DNA from: JAEUJM01 sp041918615
Lineage (GTDB): Bacteria > Actinomycetota > Acidimicrobiia > Acidimicrobiales > DATDAH01
Length of the DNA stretch: 64,000 bases
Assembly (NCBI GenBank): GCA_041918615.1
Contig: JAYRVH010000081.1
Location: 1 to 64,000 of the forward strand
Reading direction: 5' to 3'
A program made the position numbers and the translations under genes. Shown one piece after another: positions 24,314 through 34,600 of the stretch. Under the pieces are notes generated by a model. That model searched no databases. It saw only the letters and a program-made list of their open reading frames with translations, and was not told the origin of the DNA. The first letter of the stretch is position 1; each line of letters opens with the position of its first letter.

Positions 24314-24799
24314 GTGCGCGACGTTGCGGTGGCAGTGCTGTCCGTCCTGGCCGGCGTCGGCGCCTGGAGCTTCACCGAGTACGTGATCCACCGCTGGTTC
24401 ATGCACGCCCGGCTCGGCCCCGCCATCGCGTCACGGGGCCACCTCGACCACCACCGGCACCCCACCAGGCGACCGCTCGCCTCGCCGCTCTCGCTGGCGG
24501 CGACGCTCGCCGTCGGCCTGGGCGTCCTCTGCCCTGCGGGCGCCGCCCTGGCGGTGCAGGTGGGCGCGCCCTGGTTCACCGGCGCGCTCGTGGGGGTGGC
24601 CGGGATCGCCACCTACCTGGTGTACGAGCGGGTGCACTTCCGCGCGCACTTCCGGACAGCTCGCACCCGCTACGCGCGCGGGCAGCAGCGGCGGCACCTG
24701 CACCATCACGCCGCCGGCGGGCGCGCCAACTTCGGTGTCACCAGCCCGGTGTGGGACGTGGTGTTCGGGACCTACGAGCCGGTCGAGCCCCCGCCGTAG
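24314..24799 (+). CDS. Sterol desaturase/fatty-acid hydroxylase-family membrane protein
   Basis: A 161-residue integral membrane di-iron-type protein. The histidine clusters that bind the metals are visible: HRWFMH, HLDHHRHP, HFRAHF and HLHHH, with membrane helices between them. Related enzymes hydroxylate or desaturate lipids (for example carotenoid or fatty-acid hydroxylases). GTG 24314 is chosen from its -10 spacing and because the first helix begins immediately after. Its 3' end overlaps the convergent panB gene by 28 bases. Confidence 0.82.
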   Translation: MRDVAVAVLSVLAGVGAWSFTEYVIHRWFMHARLGPAIASRGHLDHHRHPTRRPLASPLSLAATLAVGLGVLCPAGAALAVQVGAPWFTGALVGVAGIATYLVYERVHFRAHFRTARTRYARGQQRRHLHHHAAGGRANFGVTSPVWDVVFGTYEPVEPPP

Positions 24800-25638
24800 A
24801 GCCCGAGCGACTCGGCCACCTCGTCGGTGAGGTGGTAGCTCTCGGCGTCGCTGGGGAACCGGCCGCCCCGAACGTCGGCGGCGTAGGCGGCGATCGCCGC
24901 CACCGCCTCGTCCTTCAGCGACGCGTACCGGCGGACGAATTTCGGTGCGACGCGGTCCTCGATGCCCAGGAGGTCGTGGAACACGAGGACCTGGCCGTCG
25001 CAGCGAGAGCCGGCACCGATGCCGATGGTGGGCACGTCGACCGCGTCGGTGACCATCGCCGCCACCACGTCGGGCACCCCCTCGAGCACGATCGCGAAGC
25101 ACCCGGCGTGGGCCAGCGCCTTGGCCTCGGCCACCAACTCGACGGCGGCGCGATGCTCCTTGCCTTGCACCTTGAAGCCGCCCATGGCGTGCACCGACTG
25201 GGGGGTGAGCCCGAGGTGGCCCATCACCGGGATCTCGGCGTCGATGATGGCCTCGATCATGGGGAGGCGCTTGCGGCCGCCCTCGAGCTTCACCGACTTG
25301 GCGCCCGCCTTGACGAGCGTGGCGGCATTGCGGACGGTGTCCTCGACCGACACGTGGTAGCTCATCCAGGGGAGATCGCCCACGATCATGGCCCGCGGCT
25401 TGGCGCGTGCCACCGCCGCGGTGTGGTGGGCCATGTCGTCGACCGTCACCTGGAGGGTGTCGTCGTAGCCGAGCACCACCATGGCGAGCGAGTCGCCGAC
25501 CAGGATCAGGTCGACGCCGGCCTCGTCCGCGATGCGGGCGCCGGGCGCGTCGTACGCCGTCACCATCACCAACGGATCGGCCCCTTGTGCGACCTTGCGG
25601 GCGCGTACTGCGGGTGCGGTCATCGGGCCAGCGCTCAT
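24772..25638 (-). CDS. panB: 3-methyl-2-oxobutanoate hydroxymethyltransferase
   Basis: The first enzyme of pantothenate synthesis: it adds a hydroxymethyl group from methylene-tetrahydrofolate to alpha-ketoisovalerate, giving ketopantoate. The 288-residue protein has the family motifs VTAYDAPGARIADEAG, LVGDSLAMVVLGYDDTL (metal Asp), VKLEGG and MGHLGLTPQSV, plus GIGAG near the end. ATG 25638 follows a strong ribosome binding site (AAGGAGG, seven bases before), in contrast to the many leaderless genes nearby. No panC or panD is adjacent. Confidence 0.97.
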   Translation of the reverse strand: MSAGPMTAPAVRARKVAQGADPLVMVTAYDAPGARIADEAGVDLILVGDSLAMVVLGYDDTLQVTVDDMAHHTAAVARAKPRAMIVGDLPWMSYHVSVEDTVRNAATLVKAGAKSVKLEGGRKRLPMIEAIIDAEIPVMGHLGLTPQSVHAMGGFKVQGKEHRAAVELVAEAKALAHAGCFAIVLEGVPDVVAAMVTDAVDVPTIGIGAGSRCDGQVLVFHDLLGIEDRVAPKFVRRYASLKDEAVAAIAAYAADVRGGRFPSDAESYHLTDEVAESLGLYGGGSTGS

Positions 25639-25690
25639 GATGAGCCTCCTTCCCCGTCCAGCGCCCCACGGCTGCCGGCGGTTGCCCACC

Positions 25691-25719
25691 AGTGTAGGCC
25701 CATGGCGCTCGCGAGTCAC
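25691..25719 (-). promoter_or_regulatory. panB promoter
   Basis: On the minus strand, -35-like GTGACT and -10-like TACACT are separated by 17 bases, giving a leader of about 45 bases that carries the panB ribosome binding site. Confidence 0.5.
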
Positions 25720-25788
25720 ACCACTCGTGGCGTGACAGCCACCGGCGAGTGCCCACCGCACGCCTCACCCCGGGCGGACGCGCGCGAG

Positions 25789-28125
25789 CTACGGCGACGG
25801 GCCGCGGATGCGCGCCGAGGGCCGCTCGGCGCCCGTGGGGGTGGTGACCGTGGGGGGCGGCGGCGGCACCGTGACGACGGTGGGGTCGGGTGCGACCGTG
25901 ACCGTCACGGGGGTGTCGCCGGGGTTGGCGGGGACCACCACCGGATCATTCGACGGCGCCTGGTAGGGGCGTTCGCTCGGGGCGTCGTAGGTCTGCGAGG
26001 GGTCGTACCGGTCGCTGTCGTCGAAGCTCCTGCCGGGGAAGTCGGTGACATCGGCCAAGGCGCAGTTGTCGTTGAGCAGGGGATCGACCCGGGTCATGAA
26101 GTCGTGCCACATCCGCGCCGGGAACCGGCCGCCTTCCTGACGCTCGCCGTGCACGTTGTCCATCGGGGTGACGGGAGCGCCGTCGAACCCCGGGTAGCCC
26201 ATCCAGACCGACGCCACGAAGTTGCAGCGGAACCCCACGAACCAGGCGTCCTTGTTGTTCTGGGTGGTACCGGTCTTGCCGGCGACGTCGGTGTTGTCGA
26301 GTGCCGCGGCCCGACCGGTGCCATTGGTGACCACACCCCGCATGGCCGTGGTGACCGTGTCGGCGATCTGGGGGGTGAGCACCGCCTCGCCGGTCGCCGG
26401 GGCTTCCCAGATCACGTTGCCGTCGGAATCCTCGACCCGGCTGACCACCTGCGGCTCGTAGTGGGTGCCGTGGTTCATGAACGTGGAGTACGCCGACGCC
26501 ATGTCGAGCGGCGAGACCTCACCCGCCCCCAGCACGATCGACGGGACGATCGGCAGGTCGGCGGTCACACCCATCTGGTGCGCGAGCTCGATCACCCTCT
26601 CGGACCCCAGCTTGAGCATGAGCGTCGCGAAGAACATGTTCGACGACGCCGGGAGCGCGGTGAGCATGCTGTAGGTGCCACCACCACCCGAGACCCGCCA
26701 CTGCTCCGCGCCGTTGTTGATCGGGAACGAACCGCTGCTCGACACGGAGAGGCGGGCCTCGGCCGAGTAGCCGTCACGAAGCGCCTGGGCCACTGCGAAC
26801 GGCTTGAAGGACGAGCCCGGCTGGCGGCCCGAGCCGCCGCCGTCCACGCCGACGGCGAGGTTCACCGACTGGTTCGTGAAGTCGGTGCCGCCCATCATGG
26901 CCCGAACCCGGCCCCCGTCGTCGATGGCCACGATCGACGCGGCGGGATCGCCGGGAAGGTCGAGGGTGGATGTGACCGTTTCGTAGGCCGCCTGTTGGAC
27001 CGAGTGGTTCAGCGTCGTGTAGACCCGCAGCCCGCCGCCGTAGACCACGTCCTCGCTGAAACGGTCGACCAGCCACTGGCGCACGTATTCGGCGAAGTAC
27101 TCGGTGCCGTGCTCGTGGTCGACGACCGCCCCCAGGGTGGTGGCCGGTGAGCGGGGAACGAGGTTGGCCACGCCGAAGTAGTTGACGGTCCATCCCTCGG
27201 CCTTGGCGCCGTTCGACTGGTCGGTGGTGAGGTAGCCCTCCTCGACCATGGCGTCGAGCACCGAGTCGCGCCGCTGGGTGGCCACGCCGGGGTTCCGTTC
27301 GGCGTCGGCCCGCTCCGGCGCACGGATGAGCCCGGCCAGGTAGGCGGCCTGAGCGACCTCGATCGACGACGGGGCACCGGTGGTGTTGTCGAGCCCGTCG
27401 ATCTCCTCGATGTTGTGGCCGAAGTAGGCACGGGACCCGGCCTGCACTCCGTAGGCGCCCCGACCGAAGTAGATGGTGTTCAGGTAGCGCTCGAGGATCT
27501 CCTGCTTCGAGAACTCGTCGTCGACCTTGACGGCCAGCACCGCCTCGCGGATCTTGCGTGAGATCGACCGCTCCCGGTTGAGGTAGACGTTCTTGACGTA
27601 CTGCTGGGTGATGGTCGACCCACCCTGGGTCACCTCCGAGTCGTTGGCGTTGGCCGCCAAGGCGCGGGCGATGCCGACCGGGTCGATGCCGCCGTGGTTG
27701 AAGAACTCGCGGTCCTCGGCCGAGATCACGGCCTGGATGACGAGGGGCGGGATCTGGTCGTAGGTGACGTTGACCCGGTCCTCGTCGGCCTTCAAGCGGA
27801 AGAAGTCGTTGTCGGGCCCGCAGTCCTCGGTGACCTCGGACGCGCACACGAAGCTGGTCTGCCGCAACTGGTCGCGGGCATCGGGCAGCTTCACCTGCGA
27901 GAGCACCCAGAAGGACCCGGCCACACCCGCCACGACCAGCAGCAGCATCAGGTAGAAGACGCGGCGAAGCCTCCACACGATGCTGCGCTTGCGCAGCTTC
28001 TTCAGCTTGCCGCGTCGGTTGAGGCGCATGCCGGGCGGAACGTCCTGCACCTCGCTGGAGGGTTCGGGCATTGATGGCTCAGGGGAGATGGACGGGAGGG
28101 CGACCGACAACCGTGGTCGCCGCAC
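25789..28125 (-). CDS. Class A penicillin-binding protein (bifunctional transglycosylase/transpeptidase)
   Basis: A cell-wall synthase of up to 778 residues. A cytoplasmic basic N terminus leads to one membrane helix (about 57-78). The glycosyltransferase-51 domain has ISAEDREFF (catalytic Glu137) and GGSTITQQYVKN. The transpeptidase domain has the SxxK motif SSFK (Ser438, Lys441), SSN at 494-496 and KTGT at 617-620, all intact. The C-terminal 90 residues are Pro/Thr-rich. GTG 28125 has a TACGAT box nine bases upstream and is kept, but ATG 28071 is possible. It resembles mycobacterial PonA1-type proteins in layout. Confidence 0.94.
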   Translation of the reverse strand: MRRPRLSVALPSISPEPSMPEPSSEVQDVPPGMRLNRRGKLKKLRKRSIVWRLRRVFYLMLLLVVAGVAGSFWVLSQVKLPDARDQLRQTSFVCASEVTEDCGPDNDFFRLKADEDRVNVTYDQIPPLVIQAVISAEDREFFNHGGIDPVGIARALAANANDSEVTQGGSTITQQYVKNVYLNRERSISRKIREAVLAVKVDDEFSKQEILERYLNTIYFGRGAYGVQAGSRAYFGHNIEEIDGLDNTTGAPSSIEVAQAAYLAGLIRAPERADAERNPGVATQRRDSVLDAMVEEGYLTTDQSNGAKAEGWTVNYFGVANLVPRSPATTLGAVVDHEHGTEYFAEYVRQWLVDRFSEDVVYGGGLRVYTTLNHSVQQAAYETVTSTLDLPGDPAASIVAIDDGGRVRAMMGGTDFTNQSVNLAVGVDGGGSGRQPGSSFKPFAVAQALRDGYSAEARLSVSSSGSFPINNGAEQWRVSGGGGTYSMLTALPASSNMFFATLMLKLGSERVIELAHQMGVTADLPIVPSIVLGAGEVSPLDMASAYSTFMNHGTHYEPQVVSRVEDSDGNVIWEAPATGEAVLTPQIADTVTTAMRGVVTNGTGRAAALDNTDVAGKTGTTQNNKDAWFVGFRCNFVASVWMGYPGFDGAPVTPMDNVHGERQEGGRFPARMWHDFMTRVDPLLNDNCALADVTDFPGRSFDDSDRYDPSQTYDAPSERPYQAPSNDPVVVPANPGDTPVTVTVAPDPTVVTVPPPPPTVTTPTGAERPSARIRGPSP

Positions 28126-28203
28126 TGCAACCGAATCGTAACTTGGTGGTCCTTCGGATACACGTCAGCCCCGCCGCCGGTGTGCATCAGCGAGCAGGGG
28201 CGG

Positions 28204-30255
28204 TCAGGGCTCCAGGGAACGGAGCACGTAGGCACGGACGGGCTCGGCCTTGCCCTTCACCGTGATCTCGCCGAGCGGCTCGACCGTGGCGCGGTCGCCG
28301 AGCGCGTCCAGCGTGGCGCCGCTGATGACCACCTGCCCGTGGGGCGCGGCGCTCTCGAGGCGGGCCGCCAGGTTCACCGTGTCGCCGATCGCGGTGTAGT
28401 GGCGCATCTCCGCGCTGCCGATGTTGCCCACCAGCGCCGGGCCGGTGTTCACCCCCACCCGGAACTGCGGCCAGCCCGGATGCGCATCGCGCACCCGCTC
28501 CACCGCCTGCTGGAACGCGAGTGCCGCCTGGCAGGCCCGGCGGGCATGGTCCGCGTGCCGGACCGGCGCCCCGAACAACGACACCACCGCATCGCCCACG
28601 AACTGCGTGACCGTGCCGCCGGCGTCGAGGATCTCGGGCACGACCGCCCCGTAGAACTCGTTCAGCATGGTCACCACCTCGGCGGGCTCCGATCGCTCGG
28701 TGAACGTGGTGAACCCGACCACGTCGGCCATGAGGGCCGACAGCTCGACGATGCCGCCGCCGAGGGACGCCTGCTGTGGGTCGGCCAGCAGCGTGGTGGC
28801 CACATCGCGCGACATGTACGAGCGGAAGAGGGTGTCGAGCTGGTGGTAGAGCCGCGCGTTCTCAAGGGTGATGGCCAACTGGGTGGCCAGGCTCTCGCCC
28901 AACGAGCGGTCGCGCTCGCCCAGCCGGCGGCCGCTGGCACGCAACCTCAGTACCCCCGCGGCGTGGCCCTTGACCGCGAGCGGCACCACGAGGAGCCGGC
29001 CATCGGCGCCCTCCTGGGTCGACAGGGTCTCGAGGGCGGCAGCGTCCGCAGCCGCGTCGGGAGCGGGCCCTGGCGGCACGCAGGCGATCTCCACCAGGGC
29101 GCCGTCCCGGACGAGCGCCATCCCGATCTCGTCGGGGGCGAAGCCGGGCGCGAGCACGCCGAGGGTCGCGTCCAACAGCTCGGCCTCACCGCGGAGCACC
29201 CTCGCTTGGCGGCCCGCCTCGACCATGCCACCGAGCCGGCGGAGCTGGCGTCGGTCGGCGCTCAGGGCCTCGGCCGCCCGCTCGAGCACCTCGAGTTGGC
29301 GCTCGGTGAGGTCGAAGCGCTTGGCGAGGCCGACGGTGGCAGGACGGATCGGCTCGTCGCCGCCGTCACCCTCGCGCCGCTCCATCACCTCGACGAGGGC
29401 CTCGAGCGCGTCGCGGTAGTCCTCGCGCACCTCCCGGAGCGTCTCGTCGAGCGCAATGGTGTCGTACACGCCGGCCGGGCCGCCCTCGCGACGGATCTGC
29501 GACAAGGAGCTGTAGCCCACGAACACGAAGCCGGCGGCCATGAGCAGATGCCACTCCCACCACGACACCCGCCAATTGCGGGCGAAGACGCCCGCCACCA
29601 TGGCTTCACCGAGGGCGACGAAGGCCGCGACCGCAGCAGCGAGGAGCACCGAGCGACGGGTGGCATTGAGGCGCGCGTACCGCCATGCCGCGACCGCGAA
29701 GAGAACGGTGCCCGCCACCGCCAATGGGGTGAGCAGCGGGTGGAAGCGGGTCGGGTCGATGGGCCGGTCGAGGGGTGCGAGCCCGGCCAGCGACACCACC
29801 GCCCACCCGGTGATGAGCGCGAGCAGCCCGTCCCGCAACAACGGCTGCCGTCGTAGGACGGCAGCGGCGCTGGTCGGCGACAGCTCCACCGCCGACAGCG
29901 CGGCGAACGCCGCAGCCAGGAACAGGCCGACGGGAACCGATGCCTCGAACCCTCCGGTGGCCGAGTCGAGCAGCACCCCGGGGGTGGCGAGGGCGTGGAG
30001 GCCCAGGAAGCCGGCGCTGGCCATGAAGGCGAGGGAGACGAGGAAGAGGCGTGCGTCGCCACGCCGGCGCGCCGCCTCGCTGATGGACAGGGCGATCACC
30101 AGTGCCGCGATGCCCACCCCGCCGACCAGCCAGAAGTGGACGGCGTCGTCCTCCCAGAACGCGTCGAGCGACGGGTGGAGGCGCACCACCGCCAGCACCA
30201 CCATCGGCGCCAGACCAACCACCACGGCCAGCCTGCGCCCTGCCGTCGTCCTCAC
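28204..30255 (-). CDS. Membrane class III nucleotide cyclase with GAF domain
   Basis: A predicted adenylate (or guanylate) cyclase of 683 residues. The N-terminal 270 residues hold about eight membrane segments; a linker and a GAF-like domain (about 365-480) follow, then the catalytic domain starting SALMADVVGFTTFTERSEP. The first metal-binding Asp is in ADVVGF, the second in FVGDAVVSLFGAP, and the transition-state region NTGPALVGNIGSAEMRHYTA with GDTVNLAARLE is complete. GTG 30255 is chosen because TACGGT lies seven bases upstream. Likely cAMP-producing, judged from family frequency only. Confidence 0.9.
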   Translation of the reverse strand: MRTTAGRRLAVVVGLAPMVVLAVVRLHPSLDAFWEDDAVHFWLVGGVGIAALVIALSISEAARRRGDARLFLVSLAFMASAGFLGLHALATPGVLLDSATGGFEASVPVGLFLAAAFAALSAVELSPTSAAAVLRRQPLLRDGLLALITGWAVVSLAGLAPLDRPIDPTRFHPLLTPLAVAGTVLFAVAAWRYARLNATRRSVLLAAAVAAFVALGEAMVAGVFARNWRVSWWEWHLLMAAGFVFVGYSSLSQIRREGGPAGVYDTIALDETLREVREDYRDALEALVEVMERREGDGGDEPIRPATVGLAKRFDLTERQLEVLERAAEALSADRRQLRRLGGMVEAGRQARVLRGEAELLDATLGVLAPGFAPDEIGMALVRDGALVEIACVPPGPAPDAAADAAALETLSTQEGADGRLLVVPLAVKGHAAGVLRLRASGRRLGERDRSLGESLATQLAITLENARLYHQLDTLFRSYMSRDVATTLLADPQQASLGGGIVELSALMADVVGFTTFTERSEPAEVVTMLNEFYGAVVPEILDAGGTVTQFVGDAVVSLFGAPVRHADHARRACQAALAFQQAVERVRDAHPGWPQFRVGVNTGPALVGNIGSAEMRHYTAIGDTVNLAARLESAAPHGQVVISGATLDALGDRATVEPLGEITVKGKAEPVRAYVLRSLEP

Positions 30256-30262
30256 GGCGCGG

Positions 30263-30268
30263 ACCGTA
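30263..30268 (-). promoter_or_regulatory. -10 box TACGGT for leaderless cyclase gene
   Basis: TACGGT on the minus strand, seven bases before GTG 30255. Confidence 0.45.
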
Positions 30269-30349
30269 GCCCACCCCAACTCGTTCTCGGCAGGGGGTAG
30301 TCGCGCCGGCAAAGGTCCTTCGCAGCGAGAACGCCGGGTCCGCGGGCGG

Positions 30350-30736
30350 TCAGAGCGGGAAGGTGCGGGCCAGGTGGTTCCAGGAGCAGTTGGGGCACAC
30401 CTCGATCACGTAACAGGTGAAGCGGCCGGACCGGCGGGCCAGCTTGGCCAGCTCGCCCTTCTTGGTGATGCAGCGCCCATGGGACGGCAGCCGTGGGCCG
30501 AACACGTAGGAGACGAGCACCACCCGGGTCTCCTCGCAGATGGGGCATTCCTGCGAGGTGGGGTCGCCGAGCTCCCGTGCGGCCCGCACCAGCTCGGGAT
30601 GGGCGTCGCAGACCTCGTGCTCGGCGAGGCGGCCCTTCTTGAACTCGGAGACCAGGGCCTGGCGTGCCAGGCGGTAGTCGATGGCCCCGCCACGGTTGGC
30701 ACCGGCATCTCGGATGGCTTGCGGCCCGAAGCTCAC
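30350..30736 (-). CDS. DUF5318-family zinc-ribbon-like protein
   Basis: A 128-residue cytoplasmic protein of unknown role, matching the actinobacterial DUF5318 family in length and key sequences (IDYRLARQALVSEFKKGR, CDAHPELVRAARELG, TFPL at the end). Two cysteine pairs, CPIC and CPNC, plus single cysteines suggest zinc binding. GTG 30736 has a TAACCT box eight bases upstream. In related genomes this family lies near penicillin-binding protein genes; here it is two genes from one, upstream of a nucleotide cyclase. Confidence 0.8.
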   Translation of the reverse strand: MSFGPQAIRDAGANRGGAIDYRLARQALVSEFKKGRLAEHEVCDAHPELVRAARELGDPTSQECPICEETRVVLVSYVFGPRLPSHGRCITKKGELAKLARRSGRFTCYVIEVCPNCSWNHLARTFPL

Positions 30737-30844
30737 AGCCCCAGAGGTTAGGGGGACCGGGGCGCCGGCGCGCTCTCGATGCCCGACGGGTGGGTGCCGC
30801 TGCGGCGGCCTGCGGCGGGGGTCAGGGCCGTTTGCGGCCGCTGG

Positions 30845-31552
30845 TCACGGAGCCGCCGGCTCCTCGAAGACGTGCCGGCGGGCCACCCACCGCTCATCGG
30901 CGGTCAGTGGCCCATGGCGGCGGCCGAGGACGTACACCCCGGTGGCATCGAGCGGGCGATGACCGAAGGCGGCGCAGTGGTAGCCGGCCACGTGGAAGTC
31001 GTCGGACCCGAGCGGCTCGGCGTCCACGAAGGCTCGGATCGCCGAGCAGAGGTCGTTCATCACCGGGGCGGGCACCTGCCGCAGATCGGGCCGCAGCAAC
31101 TGCAGCCTGGCCCCGTGGGGCCCGGGACGGACATGGGCGGCGACCTCGAGGGAGAGGGTCGCGGCGATGCCGGCGAGCTGTCGACCGATCAGCTCGTCGT
31201 CCGTCGCGTGCGGACCCGACAGAGGCCGCGACGGCACGGTCGGGCGAGGCCCAGCCAGTGGTGGGGGTGGCGGCGGTGGCGGCGGCGGCGGTGGTGGGGG
31301 TGGCGGCGGTGGCGGGGATGGTGGCGGGGGTGACGACCCGAACAGCGAGTCGAGCCGCCCGCTCGGCGCGCTCGGCGACGCCGGGCCCGTCGACGACCCC
31401 GCGAGGATCGAGTCGAGCCCCCGCCCGAGACCGCTCTGCAGCTCCTCGTCTTCGGCGTCGGGCCCATCGGCCTGGTCGACGTCAGGGTCGCCCCGGGCGC
31501 CGTGCGACCCCGAAGGTGGGTGACCGACGGGCCGCTCGGCCTCGCGCGCCAT
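30845..31552 (-). CDS. Hypothetical protein with long polyproline tract
   Basis: Function unknown. The 235-residue product has an acidic N terminus with GLGRGLDSILAG and SGRLDSLFGSS, a tract of about 24 residues that is almost only proline (around 75-98), then a conserved-looking globular half beginning ATDDELIGRQLAGIAATLSL and ending RRHVFEEPAAP. Two short LDS(I/L) motifs before the tract could be docking sites. Long proline runs usually need EF-P for translation. ATG 31552 is chosen because GATCCT lies six bases upstream. Confidence 0.65.
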   Translation of the reverse strand: MAREAERPVGHPPSGSHGARGDPDVDQADGPDAEDEELQSGLGRGLDSILAGSSTGPASPSAPSGRLDSLFGSSPPPPSPPPPPPPPPPPPPPPPPPPLAGPRPTVPSRPLSGPHATDDELIGRQLAGIAATLSLEVAAHVRPGPHGARLQLLRPDLRQVPAPVMNDLCSAIRAFVDAEPLGSDDFHVAGYHCAAFGHRPLDATGVYVLGRRHGPLTADERWVARRHVFEEPAAP

Positions 31553-31587
31553 GGAGAAAGGATCACACACCGCTCCCCGCCAGACGC

Positions 31588-31616
31588 GGACCACCCCGCC
31601 GTCAGGGCGGTGGTCC
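31588..31616 (-). terminator. Hairpin after the subtilase operon
   Basis: GGACCACC (31588-31595) pairs with GGTGGTCC (31609-31616), with inner CCGCC/GGCGG pairing around GTCA. It lies 36 bases past the subtilase stop on the minus strand. There is no T-run. Confidence 0.45.
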
Positions 31617-31651
31617 TGCCGGTACCCGGAACGGATGGGCCGCAGCGGTGC

Positions 31652-34600
31652 TCACGTGCTCTGCGCCCAGTGCAGGGTGACACTGCCGGCCGCCCCGGCG
31701 TAGCCGTCGACCGCGAGGCGGTAGCTCGTCCCCGCGGTCGCCGCGAACGACAGTGAGCTCTGGAGGCCGCACGTGCCGTCGTCGTTGCCGGCCACCGTGG
31801 TCAGCGCACCCACGGCGGTGCCCGTGTAGACCGCCAGCATCGTGTCGAAGCTGCTGCCGCACGTGTCGAGCGCCACCGGTCCGGTACTCGGGGCGGTCCA
31901 GGAGTACCAGATCGACTTCCCTCCCGGATGGCCGCTGTGACTGGGCTCTCCCGCCTCCTTGGTGGCGTTGGCGTTCGTTGCGGTGATCGTCCCGCTCGCC
32001 CCCGAGAGCGCCTCGGCCGCCACGAAGTCGTCGTTGACGGGACGGGTGTTCGTGCTCCAGTTGAGGGCGAAGTCGCCCATCGCCCCGTCGAAGCCCGCCA
32101 CCGTCACCCGGTAGGTCGTGCCGGCGGTCACGGCGAGCTCGACGATGCTCGTGGTCGGCGAGCCGAAGGCGGCACAGGAGGCGTCGTCGTTGCCCGCGAG
32201 CGGCGTGAGCGCCTCCACCGCGTCGCCCGTGTACACCGCCAGCATGGTGTCGATGGCGCTCCCGCATGTGTCGAACCGCTGGCGACCAGTGGTGGGTGCG
32301 GTCCAACGGAACCAGACCGACCGCGTGCTGGTCTCGCCGGCGATGTCGGGCTCACCCGGCTCGGTGCCGGCGTACTCGTTGGTGCCGTTCAGGCTCCCGA
32401 CCGTGCCCGTGATGGCGGCGGCCGCCGCGAAGTCGTCGTTGGCCGGGGGCGGCGGCGAGTTGGTGAACGTGCAGGTGACGTGCTCGTGGGCCGCCAGGTC
32501 GATGGTCACCCGACGGGCGGTCAGGTCGACGGTCTCACCGGTGTCGCACCGAGCCCGCGCCAGGGCCGGTGACACGCCGACGGCCTGGGTGATGGTGTAG
32601 TCCCCCGGTTCGAGGCCGGTGGCGAGGATGCGGTCGGGCAACGTCGGGTCCGCGTCGTCGTCGAGGGCGAACGGACCGCACCCACGCCCGATCGCACAGC
32701 CCTCGTACCCGACGTCGGCGCCGGACGCCGGCTCGACCTCCTGCACGACCGTGAGGGCCGCCGAGTCGTCGGTGAACGTGCACGTGACGTGCTCGCCGGC
32801 GGTGAGGGTGATGGTCGCCCGCCGGTCGGCCAGGCTGACGGTCTCGCCGGTGTCGCACGACAACGCGGTCAGGTCCCAGCCACGCACGGCGGCCTGGGTG
32901 ATCGTGTAGGTACCCGGGGCGAGGCCGGTGGCGACGAGGCGTGCCGGCAGGGTCGGGTCTGGGTCGTCGTCGAGGGCGAACGGACCGCAGGCCGTGCCCA
33001 TGCACCCCGAGAAGGCGAAGTCCTGCGGGGCGTCGGGCACCAGTGAGTGCTCGACGATGGCGATCGACGTGGAGCCGTTCGTGAAGGTGCAGGTCACGTG
33101 CTCGTCAGCGGCGAGGGTGATCGTGGCCCGGCGGTTGGCCAGGTCCACGGTCTCGCCGGTGTCACACGACAGGCCGGTCAACTCCCAGCCCGCCACCGCG
33201 GCCTGGGTCACCGTGTACGACCCCGCCGGCAGCCCGCTGGCCGTCAGGTAGTCCGGCAGGGCGGCGTTGCTGCCGCCGTCGTCGTCGAGTGAGAACGGCC
33301 CGCAGTTGGTGGTGCCGGCCTGGCACCCGGTGAAGGCGAAGTCCCGACCCTCGTCCGGCACCGAGTCCTGCAGGATGGTGATGGCTGGGCGGTTGACGAG
33401 GAACGAGTCGTTCAGGAGGCGGTTGGGGCTCCCGGCACCCGGGCTGGTGACGAGGCCGGGCGTGGCCCCGCCCAGGAGCCCCGACGTCACCTCGGCCGGT
33501 GAGGCGCCGGGTCGCTCCTGCAGGTAGCGGGCGACCATGCCCGCCACATGGGGGCTGGCCATCGAGGTGCCGTCGAAACTGGCGGTGGCATCGTCGCTGG
33601 CGCGGACCGACGAGAGGATGTCGACCCCCGGGGCGAACACGTCCACGCAGGTACCGATGTTCGAGAAGTAGGCCCGCGCGTCGTCCCGACCGGTCGCACC
33701 CACGGTGATCGCCGCGGGGATGAACGCCGGCGACGAGTTGCACGCGTCCCCGCTGTCGTTTCCGGCCGCGACGGCGTAGCTGACACCAGACGCGATGGAT
33801 GCATCGATCGCGTCCTGCTGGGCCGCCGATCGTCCGCTTCCGCCGAGGCTCATGTTGACGACCGCCGGCTTGATCGCGTGCGCCGTCACCCAGTCGATGC
33901 CGGCGAGCACCTCCGCATCCGACCCCTGTCCCGCACAGTTCAGGACCCGCACGGCCACCAGCGACACCTGCTTGGCCACGCCGTAGGTCGACCCGCCGAC
34001 GATGCCCGACACGTGCGTGCCGTGGTCGTTGCAGTCCTGGCCGTTCTGGCCGTCGCCCACGGCGTCGAAGCCCACGACGGCCCGGCCCCCGAACTCGTGG
34101 TGGCTGGTCCGGATGCCCGTGTCGATGACATAGGCGTGCACCCCGGCGCCGGTGGCGTTGTAGGTGTAGATGCCGTCCAGGGGGAGGTTGCGCTGATCGA
34201 GTCGGTCGAGGCCCCATGAGGGCCCGGTCTGGATCGCCTCGGCGTGTGCGCCCCCTCGGGGCAGGGTGCCGAACGGTGCGGTCGGACCGGGCGGCACAGT
34301 GGACGCCGACACCCTGGCATCCTGTTCGACGGCCGCGACCCGGGGGTCCTGGCTCAGGGCCAGTGCGTCGTCCCGGCTCATCTCGGTGGCGAACCCGTGC
34401 AGCGCGTGCCGGTAGGTGAACAGGACCTCGCCGTCGTGGCGGCCGGCGAGGTCGGCGACGGTGGGCCGCACCTGCGAGCGGGGGCCGTCGGCCAGGGTGA
34501 CGATGTAGCGCCCCGGCAGGGCACCGTCGACCGCCTCGATGTGGGCCGCCCGGACCGGCTCGGCGGCGGCGGCCCCGGGAACCGCCAGCCCGGCGCCGGA

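Noticed and set aside
24751..27150. A 799-codon plus-strand frame across panB and the penicillin-binding protein
   Set aside because: Both genes on the minus strand are unmistakable; the antisense product has no recognisable fold.
30936..31110. ParB-like protein suggested by GLGRGLDSIL in the polyproline protein
   Set aside because: Only the short N-terminal resemblance exists; no ParB box or nuclease domain follows and no parA is near.
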